Positions 1 through 11,911 of a stretch of DNA of 64,000 nt are shown here, piece by piece (position 1 is the stretch's first letter; each line of letters opens with the position of its first letter). A program made the position numbers and the translations under genes. Below the pieces are notes generated by a model. That model had not been told where the DNA came from. It ran no database searches and saw nothing but the letters and a program-made list of their open reading frames with translations. Source of the stretch: Endocalyx cinctus (lineage: Eukaryota; Ascomycota; Sordariomycetes; Amphisphaeriales; Apiosporaceae); assembly GCA_001600455.1 (NCBI GenBank), contig BCKC01000006.1:372001-436000 (forward strand), written 5' to 3'.

Positions 1-400
1 CATGCTACATACGAGAAGTAAGCTGCAGATTATCAGAAATAAGTTGTGAACCACTTGGAAGTATCTTCAAAAGTTTCGGATTGAAACAGGTGCGAAATAT
101 GAGAAAGGGGTAGTAAAATGATAATTTGTCTGGCTAATGGTGACGTGGTGTCACGTTACGAATCTGATCGAAAGCTTTCTCATAACAACATTTCCTCCGT
201 ACTGTCTGCGACTTCTCCTTTGATGACCCCTGAGGGATATTTCGCTTGTCTAGAATAATGAAAGCAACTTGAAATCCTACAGAGCCATCTCCATACAACT
301 AATTCACTTTCGACATGTTAAAAAACTTTCCTGTAAAGAAATGAAAAAAGGGGGGTCAAGATTTGTTTAGGTCCAATCCATAGATCAAAAAAATGGTATT
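1..400. other. Non-coding left edge
   Basis: I see no supported gene here. The stretch lies downstream of the 3' end of the minus-strand VHS/GAT gene and is moderately A/T-rich, so it may hold that gene's 3' UTR. Nothing else was recognised. Confidence 0.5.
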
Positions 401-2045
401 TCACCACTTAGGCTCTCCACGCTCGACTCCCGGGGTGGCAACGGCGTTTCTGTCGGCGAACGGATCATTTTCATCTTCATCCGCATAATCGTCATCATCG
501 TCATCGTCTGAAACTGGTTGAGGAGCCCGACGTGGAGCCATCCCTGGTTTGCTCTGGGCGGACGGCCGCGGGGGAGGGGCCGGACGCGGTGGAAGAGTTG
601 GGCTAAGATTGAGGCTTGACATATCAGGTACGGGACTCGTTGGACTGCCCGGAGCGGACATGGCCTGCTTATGTTTCTCCGTAGCCACTGTGATTTATTA
701 GTATAAGCAAGTATACAACTAAGAATAACGGGGCAGCGAGTAGTACTTCTGTATAGGTGGGCTTGTTCTGCCATCTCATCTTCCGAGTCGCTGTCTGCGT
801 CAATAGAGCGATCTAGTTGCTCGAAAGTCATCAAGGCCGTTACAAGCTCGTCGTTAGCATGGAGGAGACCACCAAGCCATTGTTCATCCTCGACATGATG
901 GATCTAGGTTTCTGTTAGCATACTTCCTGAGTGACTATAGCAAAGAAGACTGCCATACATAACGCAGGATTTTTCTTCTCAACTTTTTGCAGCTCTCGAA
1001 CCGCTGAACCGCCATAGCATTCTCCGAGATCCTCTCTTTCTCTCGGTTAATGGTCTGTAAAGCGTTGGCCAAGTTGGTTGCCGCGATGGAAGACTCAGCA
1101 ATAGCAACTTTCATATTGTCCTTCTCAGCCTCTAGATTGAACGGCTTGGATTTTCCCTTGTGCTTATCTTTCTTCTTCTTGTCTTTAGATGAGCTAGAAA
1201 AGAACGAACCCGAGCCAGAGGGTGATTTGACATGGCTAAACGACTGGATGGTTTGAGTTGGCTGGGGCAATGCGACAGGCTGCCGCGATGATGAGGCTTG
1301 GGATGGCGACGAGGCCTGAGCTTTTGCCGCTCGTTCTGCTTCTTCGTCTTCAGAATCGCGGAAAGGGTCTTGCTCTGTTTCTCGCAGAACTTTGGACTTA
1401 TCCTGCGTAACAACTTGTTTGCGGCGCGGGAGTTCCTGATACAGTGTTATTCATTGTTGTTACAACAGTAATCTATGGGAACAAGTTTTACCTTATATAG
1501 CACAGCAACCCGCTCAAGGCCAGGGGTATTTTTATATTCAGCTGCCCAGCCTCGGAACAGCTCAGAGCACTTCTTCTTGACATCGGGATCCGTCAAGTTT
1601 GAAGTACCACAGACGCGAAGACGTTCAAGAAGAGGTTCATCAACAAAAGTACGTTGGAAACGTGGTCCGGCGTTTTGAAGCAAGCCATCTAGCAAGACAA
1701 GGGCTCTAATCTGTCGATGTGCACTCCCATACTTCAATTTCTTTCTTAGAGCGCGTGCGGCTTCGGCAGGGCCCGAAGCCTGTAACTTGATGACCTCAAC
1801 GAGGTCTGGAATACCACTAAGATCATCTTCTTCATAATGCTCGCTGGTAAGTCGTTCAACTGTTACTGTAACAGCCGAATATGGCTTCTTCTGTTGAATC
1901 GTTAATAACACTCAGGTTGACCCTCAAGAGATTTTTAATAAAATATTGCCGATAAGCCAGAGGAAAAGAAATCAAGCGGATCTGAGACAATGAATTTCTT
2001 TTTTTTTTTTTTTCTAAGAGACTGGAAGCCTACCTGGGAGAACAT
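401..2045 (-). CDS. VHS/GAT-domain protein, Lsb5-like
   Basis: Five coding exons join in phase: 2045-2034 (only MFSQ), 1890-1492, 1435-959, 903-747 and 687-401, giving 443 residues. Residues about 5-135 read as a VHS domain (AVTVTVERLTSEHYEED, LVEVIKLQASG, LVLLDGLLQNAG). Residues about 230-335 form the helical GAT-like region (ANALQTINREKERI, HVEDEQWLGGLLHANDELV). The tail is proline-rich (LPPRPAPPPRPS), suited to SH3 binding, and ends in an acidic stretch with DPFADR. Yeast Lsb5 has this architecture and binds ubiquitin, Arf3 and the actin regulator Las17 during endocytosis; that role is inferred from the family. The 12-base first coding exon is easy to miss; I chose its ATG because it alone gives an open frame with a good donor (CAG/GTAGG). 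Intron 1 contains a 15-base homopolymer. Confidence 0.85.
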
Positions 2046-2861
2046 GGTGGACGAAGGCAGATGATATCGGTCTTGGCAGCTGTATCAAATCTCGAAATTT
2101 CCTTTTGGAAAAAAACCGGGGAGGCCGCGTCCATATAGGACCGAAAACAAAACCCGTTATTCTCGCGATATTTATTTGGAAAGTATGAATAGAAGAGACA
2201 CAGGATGGCGATGCCTTCAATAAGTCGGAATAAACAAAATGGGCTTTGTGGTAGTGATGATGACGACGATGAAGCTATAGCGAGCGATAAGACGATTCGC
2301 GGGGTTATTTACTGGAGACTCAAGACACCCCGCGGACCCGTGTGACTCTTGGAAATGAGAGATAACCTCTTCACGTGTCACAAAGAGCCCTTGATACTGG
2401 GTAAACTTGAGAATCAATATAATGGAATTATTATTCAGAAATCTTTAGTTTTATTTAAAAGGTGAAAATAATAAATCTGGACTTAATTCATAAACATGGA
2501 ATATCACACGGGTACCTACATGTGTGTTTTTTCGGGTGCTTTCATATGGTAATGATGAACGTGGCAGGTGGCAGATGGTGGGTAGTAATTACCATTTCAA
2601 GTACGTAAGAGCCTAAAACTTTATGTATATATAGTAAGATATGTATATATACGGTATATGGTATTTGTTAACCTGTTAGGCAGTTAGGTAGCTTGTACTT
2701 TATATTCTCACTTCGTAGTCTCTACATCTTAACTGACTTCTCAATCCAATTTATATGCTAGATTTAATATATAAAAGCATTGTATGACTCTTTCAGATTA
2801 GAATTGAAGCTTTCCCACCCCTCTTTACAACCCCCACTCTGAAATCTAGCTGGTTGTTTCC
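2046..2861. other. Divergent intergenic region
   Basis: Shared upstream region of the minus-strand VHS/GAT gene and the plus-strand gene starting at 2862. It is A/T-rich with TATATA-type runs near 2620-2660. No RNA gene or supported ORF was found. Confidence 0.5.
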
Positions 2862-4532
2862 ATGGATTCTTTGCCATCTTCGATTTTACCATTTGCCCCT
2901 ATCGACCCCAATGGGAAAGTCAACCTCGAGTCTAATGCATTACCTTTGAGCCAGTCAGTGTCTTCGAAATCCAGAAAGGGTGAGGATGACACTACCAGTT
3001 TGACTCTCTCGATACCTCCTTCTCGCAAGCATCTCAAACGTAGTAGATTAGATAGTGAGAGTGACGATGGATACCGATCAAAAAGACGACGAGTCTCATC
3101 AAGCCCGCCTGCTTCCGATCATTTTAAAACCCTTAAAGTTACCAGGTCAAAGAGTTTGCACGGAGGACCATCATGTTCTAACATCTTTAATAGAGAAGCC
3201 CCTGTACCTTTGAACCGTCGTCCCATTCAGTTAAACGCTTCCCCATACATGCTACCGTTGACCACAATGCAGCAATTAACTCCGTATCCTACCGTTAAGT
3301 CTAAACGAGATCGTAATCTTCAAGGCAATGACTCATTCGAGAATAACCCGGGGTTGAAACCTGCAATGAACATGCCTTTGCTCCCTGTCGGATCGAAAGG
3401 GTTAACCACCTCCACGGATATTATCCGAGGTAGCCAACTTCATCAGAACATCTCTAATCCTAGTTATAAATCTGTGACTACTTTTCTCCTGGATGATCAC
3501 GCATCCCCTCAACCAGCGTCTTATTGTAAAATATCTCCTGACGAGACGCCATTGCCCCGTGTCACGCACATGAACCAAGCATCTCGAATTGAGGAGGACG
3601 ATTTCCTAGATGGGCTAGATGATTTAGATGAAGCATATATGAACGCATTTATTGAAAATGTCCAGAGCCTCGAGGAGAAGAAAATACCGCCCGCAAGTGT
3701 TCTTGAGGCGTGGAATGACCATGACTCCCGTTCGGCAGCGGAATATGATCCGAACTTACAATACTCGTCACCAATCTCGAACAAAGCGAGTAAAGCGGAA
3801 AGACCGATATCGAGTACATCAGATACTAGGATTAGTAGCAATGATCAAGCAGATCTTCTTGACGATGAAATTGATTGGAACGTCGTACTGAACATGCCCA
3901 TAACAAGAAGTACGCCTAAGAATACATCGGCAGCTGCTTCTTCCGAAGAAGTCCCTCGACCAGGAGAAATAGGTAAAAACCTATCTATTCAACCCGGAGA
4001 ATCACAGGTTCAACCAGATACTTCAATTCATGTGAAGTCATTTGTCCGACCGAGATTTCCTCAGAAAGTTCGTAATCGGTCATCAATTTTAGGAGTATCA
4101 CCGAAATCTATCTTGCGAACTTGCTTTAGAATAGGCGAGATGATTCATCAAACATTTATCTGCGCTGACGCATATCAGAATGTCGTATTCGAGATTTTCG
4201 CGAGAGTGACATATTCGAACAGAGAATCTCTTTCAAAGAAACAGCATTTCCAGTTTGTCGATTTATTCAAAGACAGCGGTCCTTATCCCACCGGTCTTCT
4301 TACCAACTGGAAAACCGGAAGCCATCTGGACAGGGACAGTTCAGTATTCCTCGATGCGAAGTCGGCCCCCAAGCTGTGTTGGTGTATTTGCACACCTAAG
4401 CGCGCAATAGATGGGAGAGGTGCGAAACGTTGGACATACACGATCCTAGCAATACGGGAGACAGACGAGTCACATATCGAATGGGCAAAAGCTTTGATCT
4501 GTGGCAATGCCGAGACCATGCCAAAACTATGA
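2862..4532 (+). CDS. Unrecognised probable nuclear protein, 556 aa
   Basis: A single uninterrupted exon of 556 residues, rare among its intron-rich neighbours. I do not recognise the family. The N-terminal half is serine-rich and low in complexity with bipartite basic clusters (KRSRLDSESDDGYRSKRRR at about 66-84), which look like a nuclear localisation signal. The middle has acidic patches (EEDDFLDGLDDLDEAY; DDEIDWNVVLNMP). The C-terminal ~170 residues look folded, with alternating hydrophobic stretches (ILRTCFRIGEMIHQTFI, VVFEIFARVTYSN, FVDLFKDSGPYPTGLLTNW, RWTYTILAIRETD). That pattern could be an OB-like beta barrel as in DNA-repair accessory proteins, but this is only an impression. Codon usage and length make it very likely a real gene. 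Confidence 0.75.
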   Translation: MDSLPSSILPFAPIDPNGKVNLESNALPLSQSVSSKSRKGEDDTTSLTLSIPPSRKHLKRSRLDSESDDGYRSKRRRVSSSPPASDHFKTLKVTRSKSLHGGPSCSNIFNREAPVPLNRRPIQLNASPYMLPLTTMQQLTPYPTVKSKRDRNLQGNDSFENNPGLKPAMNMPLLPVGSKGLTTSTDIIRGSQLHQNISNPSYKSVTTFLLDDHASPQPASYCKISPDETPLPRVTHMNQASRIEEDDFLDGLDDLDEAYMNAFIENVQSLEEKKIPPASVLEAWNDHDSRSAAEYDPNLQYSSPISNKASKAERPISSTSDTRISSNDQADLLDDEIDWNVVLNMPITRSTPKNTSAAASSEEVPRPGEIGKNLSIQPGESQVQPDTSIHVKSFVRPRFPQKVRNRSSILGVSPKSILRTCFRIGEMIHQTFICADAYQNVVFEIFARVTYSNRESLSKKQHFQFVDLFKDSGPYPTGLLTNWKTGSHLDRDSSVFLDAKSAPKLCWCICTPKRAIDGRGAKRWTYTILAIRETDESHIEWAKALICGNAETMPKL

Positions 4533-5477
4533 ACTGCGACCTTGTGTTATGGAAGAATTTGACATGTAACATCAAAGTCTTGAGGTGATTGCTTAAAGCT
4601 TCAATTAACAGTCGGGCTCATGATTGGTTGACCAATGTGCTTTGTTTCTCAAAAAAACAATGTAGTAAATAATCTATGCTACACATGTTGACCTACCTAA
4701 TTAAATCTTTATGCAAGCCACTTAGCCATCTTCTTCTTGTATCATACCAAGACCTAGATTAGGACAGTCAGCTTCAGCAGGCCAGCAGGCTTGGACTGGA
4801 GCCTTTTCTTCTAAAGCATAGTCACGTGAGACGTGATGTATATCCGTGGACACGGCCCCTCACCTGTACTTGAACAATACAGTGATACCCTAGGAATTTA
4901 TAGTGCTAATATGCCTAATCTAGGTACTGATTAGGTACTGAGTGCCCCACCTTTGCACACATCTTCAGCTTTTAAGCCTTTTCTCTCATGTATAAAATAT
5001 AATATTTCCATACCTTACTTTGTTCGGTCAACACATTTTACGTCGTGGGAAAATCGTCGTTAGTAGCTTTGTGTCTTTTTCCACAATTCAAGTCAATTCG
5101 TCTTCTTTTATGCTTAAAATAATTTCTTTTAATTCTATTATCAATTAGTCTTTAAGCCAACGAGATAGCCGATTACTCTCTTAGTGCCCAAGCACTAAAG
5201 ATACCACCACACCTTGAGGTACTACCTAATCAATTCATTCACCACAAGGCAAAGGCTTCATTTAGTATTTGATAATTGAGCAAGGCTTGTACTTCGCTCA
5301 CGAATACCATCAGTCGTGTCCTCAATCAAATTAGGAAAAAAAACAAAAACAAAAAAAAAGAAACTATTTAAATAAAACCTTTTTTCCCTCGGTTTTCTCT
5401 TCCACCCTTCGTCATTGACAGATTGAAGCATATTTCTATCTTGTTGTAAAATCTACTGTGCTCGTCAAAGAAAGACG
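4533..5477. other. Intergenic region with long A-rich and pyrimidine-rich 5' flank
   Basis: Lies between two plus-strand genes. It holds a CACGTG E-box-type palindrome near 4822-4827, several AGGTACTG/CTAGGTAC-like words near 4890-4940, and an A-rich run (about 5333-5368) followed by a CT-rich stretch just upstream of the zinc-finger gene start. No gene was recognised. Confidence 0.45.
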
Positions 5478-7540
5478 ATGAGTATATCCAATATGGCCAT
5501 AATCAATGGGCAAGACCCCGCCGATAGCCTTCCAACGGAGGCTAGAGAGCGTCTTAATCATTATTATCATGTTGATGCTGAAAGGCATAGATTTATTCTG
5601 GTAATTTTAATACCTAATAATTCCTTTGTCCCTTGTTCCGATTCCCCGATCGATTACTGACAGGGCCCAAAAGAGCGTAATGCAACAACTCGAACTTAAT
5701 GCTAAGAAAATATCAGACCTGGAGCTTGATTTAGAAGACCAGAAGAAATCTCGAGCTCATTATCAGCAGGAGTCTATTAAACTTCATGCCGATGCAGAAA
5801 GGTTATCACAGAGACAAGTATGTCTGTCTTCTGACCTCATACCGGTTTCTCTTTTTCTATAAGATATTCTAACCTCCAACAGAACAGAGATGCGTTTGTT
5901 GTCGTACTAATTGACGGTGACGGAGCTAAATTCTCGGACGACTTTTTGCGCGATAGAGTTTCTGGCGCCGAGAGAGCCGCTATTAGTCTAAAGCAAGCTG
6001 TCCGAGATTGCCTTCAGCAGGCCAGCACATCCCGCTTTGAAGATCTACCTATTCTTGTCCGCGTTTATGCCAATCTTAGCGACCTATCTAAATCACTTCG
6101 CATGTCTTATGTTATTGACCATGATGATGATATGCAATTATTTGCCGAGAATTTCACCAATACTCGCGCTGATTTTGACTTCGTCAACGTCGGCAAAGGC
6201 AAAGAGAATGCTGACTCTAAGATAAGACGTAAATACTTACCTGCTCCCATCTACCCCTCTTCCCCAACACCGTCGGGAAAAAATCCACAATTAAGCTTGA
6301 ACACGCTAACATATCTTTTTTAGGTATGCTTAGCCATTATCATAGAATCTTTCAATGCAAGAAGATATTCCTTGCTGGGTGCTGTCATGATAACGGATAT
6401 CTCCACGACCTTCGCGATTATTCGGGTACTGGTGAAGATAAGCTCACCCTGATCGAAACGACCCCGGCAGAACCAGGTTTTAAAGCATTGGGTTTCCCTA
6501 TCCGACGTTTTCGAAGTGTATTCCGATCAGAGCCCTTGAATAACGAGACGAAGAGGGTAATGTCCACTATGCCTCTTAGTCACCAATCGCCTGCTCAAGT
6601 TAGGCCAGAACCGATTGCTCGTCCTGGCCAGGGCGCTGTCCGACCACCGCCGGGAATTACTCCCTTGCCGGATCCGAGAGGCGTGGCGCTTGCAGCGGAC
6701 GCTAGATCGATTTCTACGGCCTCCGTATCCACTACGGCTAATGCACCCTCATCCCCGGCCCAGTCTAAACCCCCATCCCAGGCAGCTCAAGAGCCTCCTA
6801 CCGAGAAGATTCCAAAGGGGCCAGCTAAGCAAACTTCTTCGCAACCTCAGACTCCAACTCAGACTCCGTCGCAAACATCGTCTCGAAGCGCGACCGTGGT
6901 GAACTCGGGCAATGGTGGCACCTCAATCAATTATGCCACGGCAGGAGGAAACGCAGAGCATCAGAATATAACCGTCAAGGCCCCTAGGTCTAAGAAGCAA
7001 CCCCGGGTTATTTTTTACAACGACGATCACTTCCGTATCGACGCCCCTATTCAGCACCCGCCCCGAACCCCGGCGCAGGCATCGTATCAGGCCAAATTTC
7101 AGTCTATCAAGCCGTCCGTCTTCTGCAACGACTTTTATCTTAAGGGACGCTGCAAGTGGGGCGTGGGCTGCGATAAAACGCACGACGCGGAACTTACGGC
7201 CCCCGAGCTGGCTATCCACCGTTACAAGGCGCGCACGAGTCTCTGTCCCTTTGGACCTTACTGCGTCGACTACGATTGTTATCTTTCTCACCACTGTCCC
7301 CGAATCCCTTGTAATCGTCCCGACACGTGCGCATTTTCCTATACCGATAAGTGGGGCAATTTACACTTGACCAAAAGTCAAATGCAGCCAGCGTATGTTT
7401 TTTTTTTTTTTTTTTCCCTCTTAACTCTTTGCCTCCTTATATATATAAATTGGCTTGGCATATCATATACTGACGCTGGATTTCAAATAAACAGAACGAA
7501 GTGGACAGAAGGTTCCGACCTTCCCGAACACCTGTCTTAA
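5478..7540 (+). CDS. CCCH zinc-finger protein with DUF7923-like region
   Basis: Exons 5478-5600, 5674-5817, 5883-6228, 6324-7392 and 7495-7540 give 575 residues. The N-terminus is a short coiled coil (ELNAKKISDLELDLEDQKK). Residues about 90-270 (FVVVLIDGDGAKFSDDFL, LPILVRVYANLSDLS, CKKIFLAGCCHDNGYL) match the DUF7923 fold that precedes CCCH fingers in fungal proteins and resembles a NYN/PIN-like nuclease, starting with a conserved DGDGA. A proline/serine/glutamine-rich linker follows. Finger 1 is C-x8-C-x5-C-x3-H (CNDFYLKGRCKWGVGCDKTH, from about residue 474); finger 2 is C-x5-C-x4-C-x3-H (CPFGPYCVDYDCYLSH). This suggests RNA binding, possibly RNA turnover (inference). The acceptor of intron 1 is unusual: the canonical CAG at 5661-5663 breaks the frame, and an AAAG ten bases further restores it. 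Intron 4 carries 18 consecutive T. Confidence 0.82.
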
Positions 7541-8385
7541 AAGGATTGTCTCGCTTAGTATACCATGACAACACACTCGGTATACGTGCAAGATAAAAAT
7601 CATATGAAAAAGCTTCAAACTCATAACTCATAACTCAGAATTATCTGACGAGTTTGAAGGACCCTCTATATATATATACACAAATCTATCTTTCTTTTTA
7701 GCCGCTATCCTCTCTCAACCTTAAGGACGGCAAACTATTTAAGGGGTATAGTCGGGGGCGTTGATGCTGATTTAAAAAGAAAACAAAAAGAAAAGAGAGA
7801 AAAATATATTATTTCTTTTTTATTTTTATTTTTTTAAAAGGGGAGAGAAGGAATAAGAAAAAGGAGTAAAGAAAGCGCAAAAGTAGTGGTAGAATGTTCT
7901 AAAAAAGCGTACTTATATGTGTAAAGGCTATCTATCTATCTATTATTATACTAACTGATCTGATCATATCATATCCCATTGATGGCGTCGGACAAGAAAA
8001 AAAAAAGAAGTCGACGATCATCATGGGTTTGGTTTATCATCATGAAGAATGAAAAAAATAAGATAGCAAGCAATAAATTTCTTTACTTATTTTCTTCTTT
8101 GGAGGTATCTAATGGGAGAATGTTCTTTTATTTTTAATATTTTGTTTGAAAGTTGTGTATGTGTATATGTTGATCTCATCATTCGACAGACGGATAGTTA
8201 CGCACCCTTTCTCTCATTTACTTATTTGATAAATAGTCTGCTAAAATTTCAAAACGACTCGGAACCAAGAACCAGTAAAGATAAACCATTCGCGCTTTTA
8301 TTTTATTTCTTTAAAATCATACTTTCATACTTTTTAAAATAACATCAATATAAGAAGAAGAAAAGGGTTCGTCGTTAAAAATTCT
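7541..8385. other. Convergent intergenic region
   Basis: The 3' flanks of the zinc-finger gene (+) and the K+ channel gene (-) meet here. The DNA is very A/T-rich, with a TATC/CTAT microsatellite near 7930-7945 and several A or T runs. The 76-codon plus-strand frame at 8112-8342 has biased A/T composition and no recognisable similarity, so I do not call it. Confidence 0.5.
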
Positions 8386-10984
8386 TCAAAACGGCATACG
8401 CGGCTTCTTATTCCTCTGCTCGTTCTGCTCCTCCTCGCTCGAGACCGGACCCAACCCGGACGAGCCCTCCGTCTCCCTAACGACGCGTTCGAGCTCCTCC
8501 CTCAACCTCGCCTCCAGCTTATCGAGGATCCATTCGGCCTCCTCGCGCGTGTCCATCAGCGGACTTCTGTGCCCTAACCAAGACCATTTGGACGTATCGT
8601 CTACCTGCCCTCGCTGACCTTGTTCATCCGACTCGTCGGGGTTGGTGGTGGGTGTGGCGGGGACTTGGTCGGGTGTCGCGAGGTCTGATTGTTGTGGTGA
8701 TGATGATGATGGTTGTTGAGGCGGTTGATTGCCTTTTTTGTTCTTCACTTTCTTAAGGGGTTTTCGATGCGTTTCGGCGCTGCTTTCGTCTTCGCCTATG
8801 AGGCGGAGATACCAAGCCCTGTAGTATATATATATATATAATTAGCCACCAAGTATACAAAAAAAGGGGGAATAGTAGCATTGTATTAAAAAAAAAGTAG
8901 ACTAACCACTCCTTAAACGTATATTTCCGCGGCGGCGAATGCTGCAGATGCCTGGTAACGCGAGCGATCTCGTCGATGAGCACCAGGTGATACTGCGCGC
9001 GAGTTTTCGGCAGCTCGCTGGGCACGTCGGTCCGCGTAGGCGAGATCTCGCGCCCCGACGTCCGCTTCGGGCCGAGCGAGGTCTCGCCCCGGTCGCTCGA
9101 TCTCGGGTCCGACTCGATACTACCTTTCTCCGGATCCCCGTCCCCGTTCTTCTCGGTCGTATCGCGGCTGAGGTGGTGTCCGGCCGCGCTGCTAGCCTCG
9201 GACGGGCTTCGTTCCTCCTTTTCCGTCCCGGCTTCTTCTTCTTCTTCTTTTTCGTTCTCGTTCTCGTCCTCGTCATCTTCTTCATCGCGACGTCGACGAG
9301 CGGCGCCGAGGAAACCCGGCGGTAATTCCTCGATGTTATCCTCGGAGAACAAGACGCCGAAGGATAAGCGCGACAGGATCCGCTTCACCTCGCTCTTGAA
9401 GCCGCGCTCTCCCGGCAGGATGGTGAGGTTTCCGAGCAGGATGGTCCCGTCCCGGATCCCCCGGACGATGGTGTCGCCGGCGTTCGAGATCAGCACCGTC
9501 TGCGTCGGGAGCGCCAGCAGGGACCAGAACACGAAGAAGGCCTTTCCCGCGTTGGACACGGGCGTGAAGTCGCCGTACCCGATCGTCGTGAGGGCCTCGA
9601 ACGAGAAGTAGACGCCGTTGAAGTACGTCCAGTGCTGGTACGGCTCCTCGGAGACCTGAAAAATCTTGGCCCCGACCAGCCACAGGACCAGCCAGCTGCT
9701 CGTGGACACGCCCATGGCCGTCCACCGGCGCTTCGAGTCGGCCTTGTTTTGGATCTTGCGCATTAAATGAAACTCCTTCTGACGGCGCTCGAACTCGGTG
9801 CGCGGGCGCTTGATCCCGACCTCTTCCGGGTAGTAGTCGTAATCTTCCTCCATGATGGGTTCTAATATCCCCTGCTTGCCCCTCGAGGTCAACCGCCGGA
9901 TATACTGTCGTCGGCTCTTCTCCAGCATCCTCGCGTCCAGCCTGCGCTTCCCGCGGTCTAAGATCATGCTCCGGATGGACCCGATCACGAGACCGAAGCT
10001 GATGATACCGACGAGAGCGTACGGCAGCAGGAGGGCCTGGCCGAGGGTCGTCGTCGGGGAAATGTCGCCGTAGCCGACGGTGAAGAGCGTGACGTCGGCC
10101 CAGTACACGGCATCCAGATAATTCCAACCCTCGACGTTGGAGAAGACGAGGGCACCTCCTAGAAGGTAGCCTAAAAACATGATGGTTTGAAGCATGAGCG
10201 TGCGTTGACTCGTAGTCAATTCGAAATCCTTCGCGTAGTGGCCCTTCTCGGCGCCCCAGACGGTCACGACCATGAGCGAGGCGACGATAAAGTAGAGCAC
10301 GGCGGCGAACAAGCCGTAGTAAAACGCCTGGGACCAGACGTACTCGATCTCCGGTTTCAGCAGGAGGGGTCCGCTCGTCGTCGCGCATAAGGCGATGAGC
10401 AGGACGGACGAGATGTACCAGCCCGCGATGGTGACGGGCTGGGCGACCGAGAACCGGATCCGCTTCGTCATGTTCAGCAGCAGGAAGACGTTCGCGATGA
10501 TGGCGATGACGAGCTGCACGCCGTTGACGGCGTACAGCCAGGCCGGGTCGTCGACGTAGAGGGCGTGGGTGATGTCCGAGCCCGGCGGGATTCGCTGTCT
10601 CCAATTTTTCACTAGCGCACAGATGCTGAAGGCCGACGCGACGGGGCCGAGGGTACCGGCTGTAGCAGGATTTAAAAAAGGAACATGAGCTTAATTTGAA
10701 GACCTCATGCCGTGTTAAGGTTTACTACTAACCTATCATAGGAAAAGCGGATGAGGCAAACCACCATCGGCTTTATAAATTTAAGGTGTCAGAATCGGTG
10801 AGTCTTCCCCGAGATTTGTGCGATAAACCAAAAGGGGCGAAGGTAAATCATAGGTATTCACATACCTGGGATCTAGGTGAACCTGATCCGAGTCGAATAT
10901 ATTTCTATGTACATTGTCACGGTTGGCACCATCAACTGCTTTGGTATGATCACCGATATTGTTGTTTAGGTCTGCGTCATTCAT
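8386..10984 (-). CDS. TOK-type two-pore outward-rectifier K+ channel
   Basis: Exons 10984-10866, 10770-10733, 10659-8907 and 8818-8386 give 780 residues. The second exon is a 38-base micro-exon encoding RWWFASSAFPMI, which joins to AGTLGPVASAFSICALV, a strongly TOK-like start of the first membrane segment. Two pore loops carry the K+ selectivity signature: TLFTVGYGDISP and ALTTIGYGDFTP. Hydrophobic segments before and around them fit the eight-TM TOK topology, with four segments before the first pore loop. The family passes outward K+ current across the fungal plasma membrane, sensing voltage and external K+. The cytoplasmic tail has a Glu/Asp run (DEEDDEDENENEKEEEEEAG), is Arg/Ser-rich, and ends in a Pro/Gln/Ser-rich stretch. 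The coding DNA is very GC-rich, so long antisense frames here are shadows. The third intron contains a TA repeat. Confidence 0.95.
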
Positions 10985-11911
10985 GATTTATCGCTATTAA
11001 AATAATATATATTTCTAAAAAAATATATGTATGTATATGTAGATATTCGAAATGCCGTCAACTAGGTAGTGACGTCGACTCGGCCTACGCCAATAGAGGC
11101 GAGAGAATTAACAGGACCCTTAAGGTGAGAGTTGAAATACATGAATATAACGCTCTCGTTGATAAAAAAAATCGATAATTTTCGTAATTCTGTATTTAGG
11201 GGTGGTGAATTAGGATAGGGAGAGAAGGAGGAGAAGGAGGAGAAGGTTAGATTTCAAAACAAGAAACACATAAATAGAGGAAAAGGAGTAGAAGATAACA
11301 GGTATATAAATGATACGAGATCGGATCGACAAATATACTAGGATCGCATATCTTTCTTTTGCCTGCAAGTAGATATCTAAAAAAGGACGATAATCAGGTT
11401 TAGTTAGTTAGGCTTTTCGAATAGGATAGGAGAGAGTCAGAAGACGACGCAACGAGGGTTTAAATAACGGGAATGACGTCGCGAGTTGAAGAATGACAGG
11501 GATTAACCTACATTTTTTAATCTGGTATATCTGCGTATGTAGATACTTAATTATGTATTTATATGTATTTATGTACGGAGAACAGCGCGCCAATAGTATA
11601 GGTATACGTACGAGATATGAAAATACGGTAAATACATATCGAAATGGATCTTGCATGATCCAATCAGGCGGTCTGATAATTTGAAACAACCGCTATAGAT
11701 AAAGCGGGTTTTCCCTTTTACTTTAATCGCTACACGCGTCAGTCAATTTGCGTATACAAACCCTACTAAGTACTTACTTATTTAGTAATTACATGCGCAA
11801 TGCTCGCTTTTTTTTGTTTTCTTTAATTACATAAACACTCCTTTATATTCCTTTGTGTATCGATATTAACGAGAAAGGGAGGAAGGAGAAAGCAGAAGAA
11901 GAAAAAAAAAG
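10985..11911. promoter_or_regulatory. Divergent promoter region, K+ channel / hydrolase-like gene
   Basis: About 0.9 kb separates the start of the channel gene (-) from the start of the alpha/beta-hydrolase-like gene (+), so both promoters must lie here. A purine repeat sits at 11222-11248 and a GA-rich leader (11866-11911) directly precedes the plus-strand ATG. No TATA box is clear. Confidence 0.4.
11222..11248. repeat. 9-bp purine tandem repeat (x3)
   Basis: Three near-perfect copies of GAGAAGGAG in the divergent promoter region; the last copy is degenerate. Such purine tracts are common in fungal promoters; no function is shown. Confidence 0.7.

Noticed and set aside
9336..10604. 422-codon frame on the same strand as the K+ channel
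   Set aside because: Out-of-frame shadow of GC-rich channel codons: Arg/Pro-rich, no domains.
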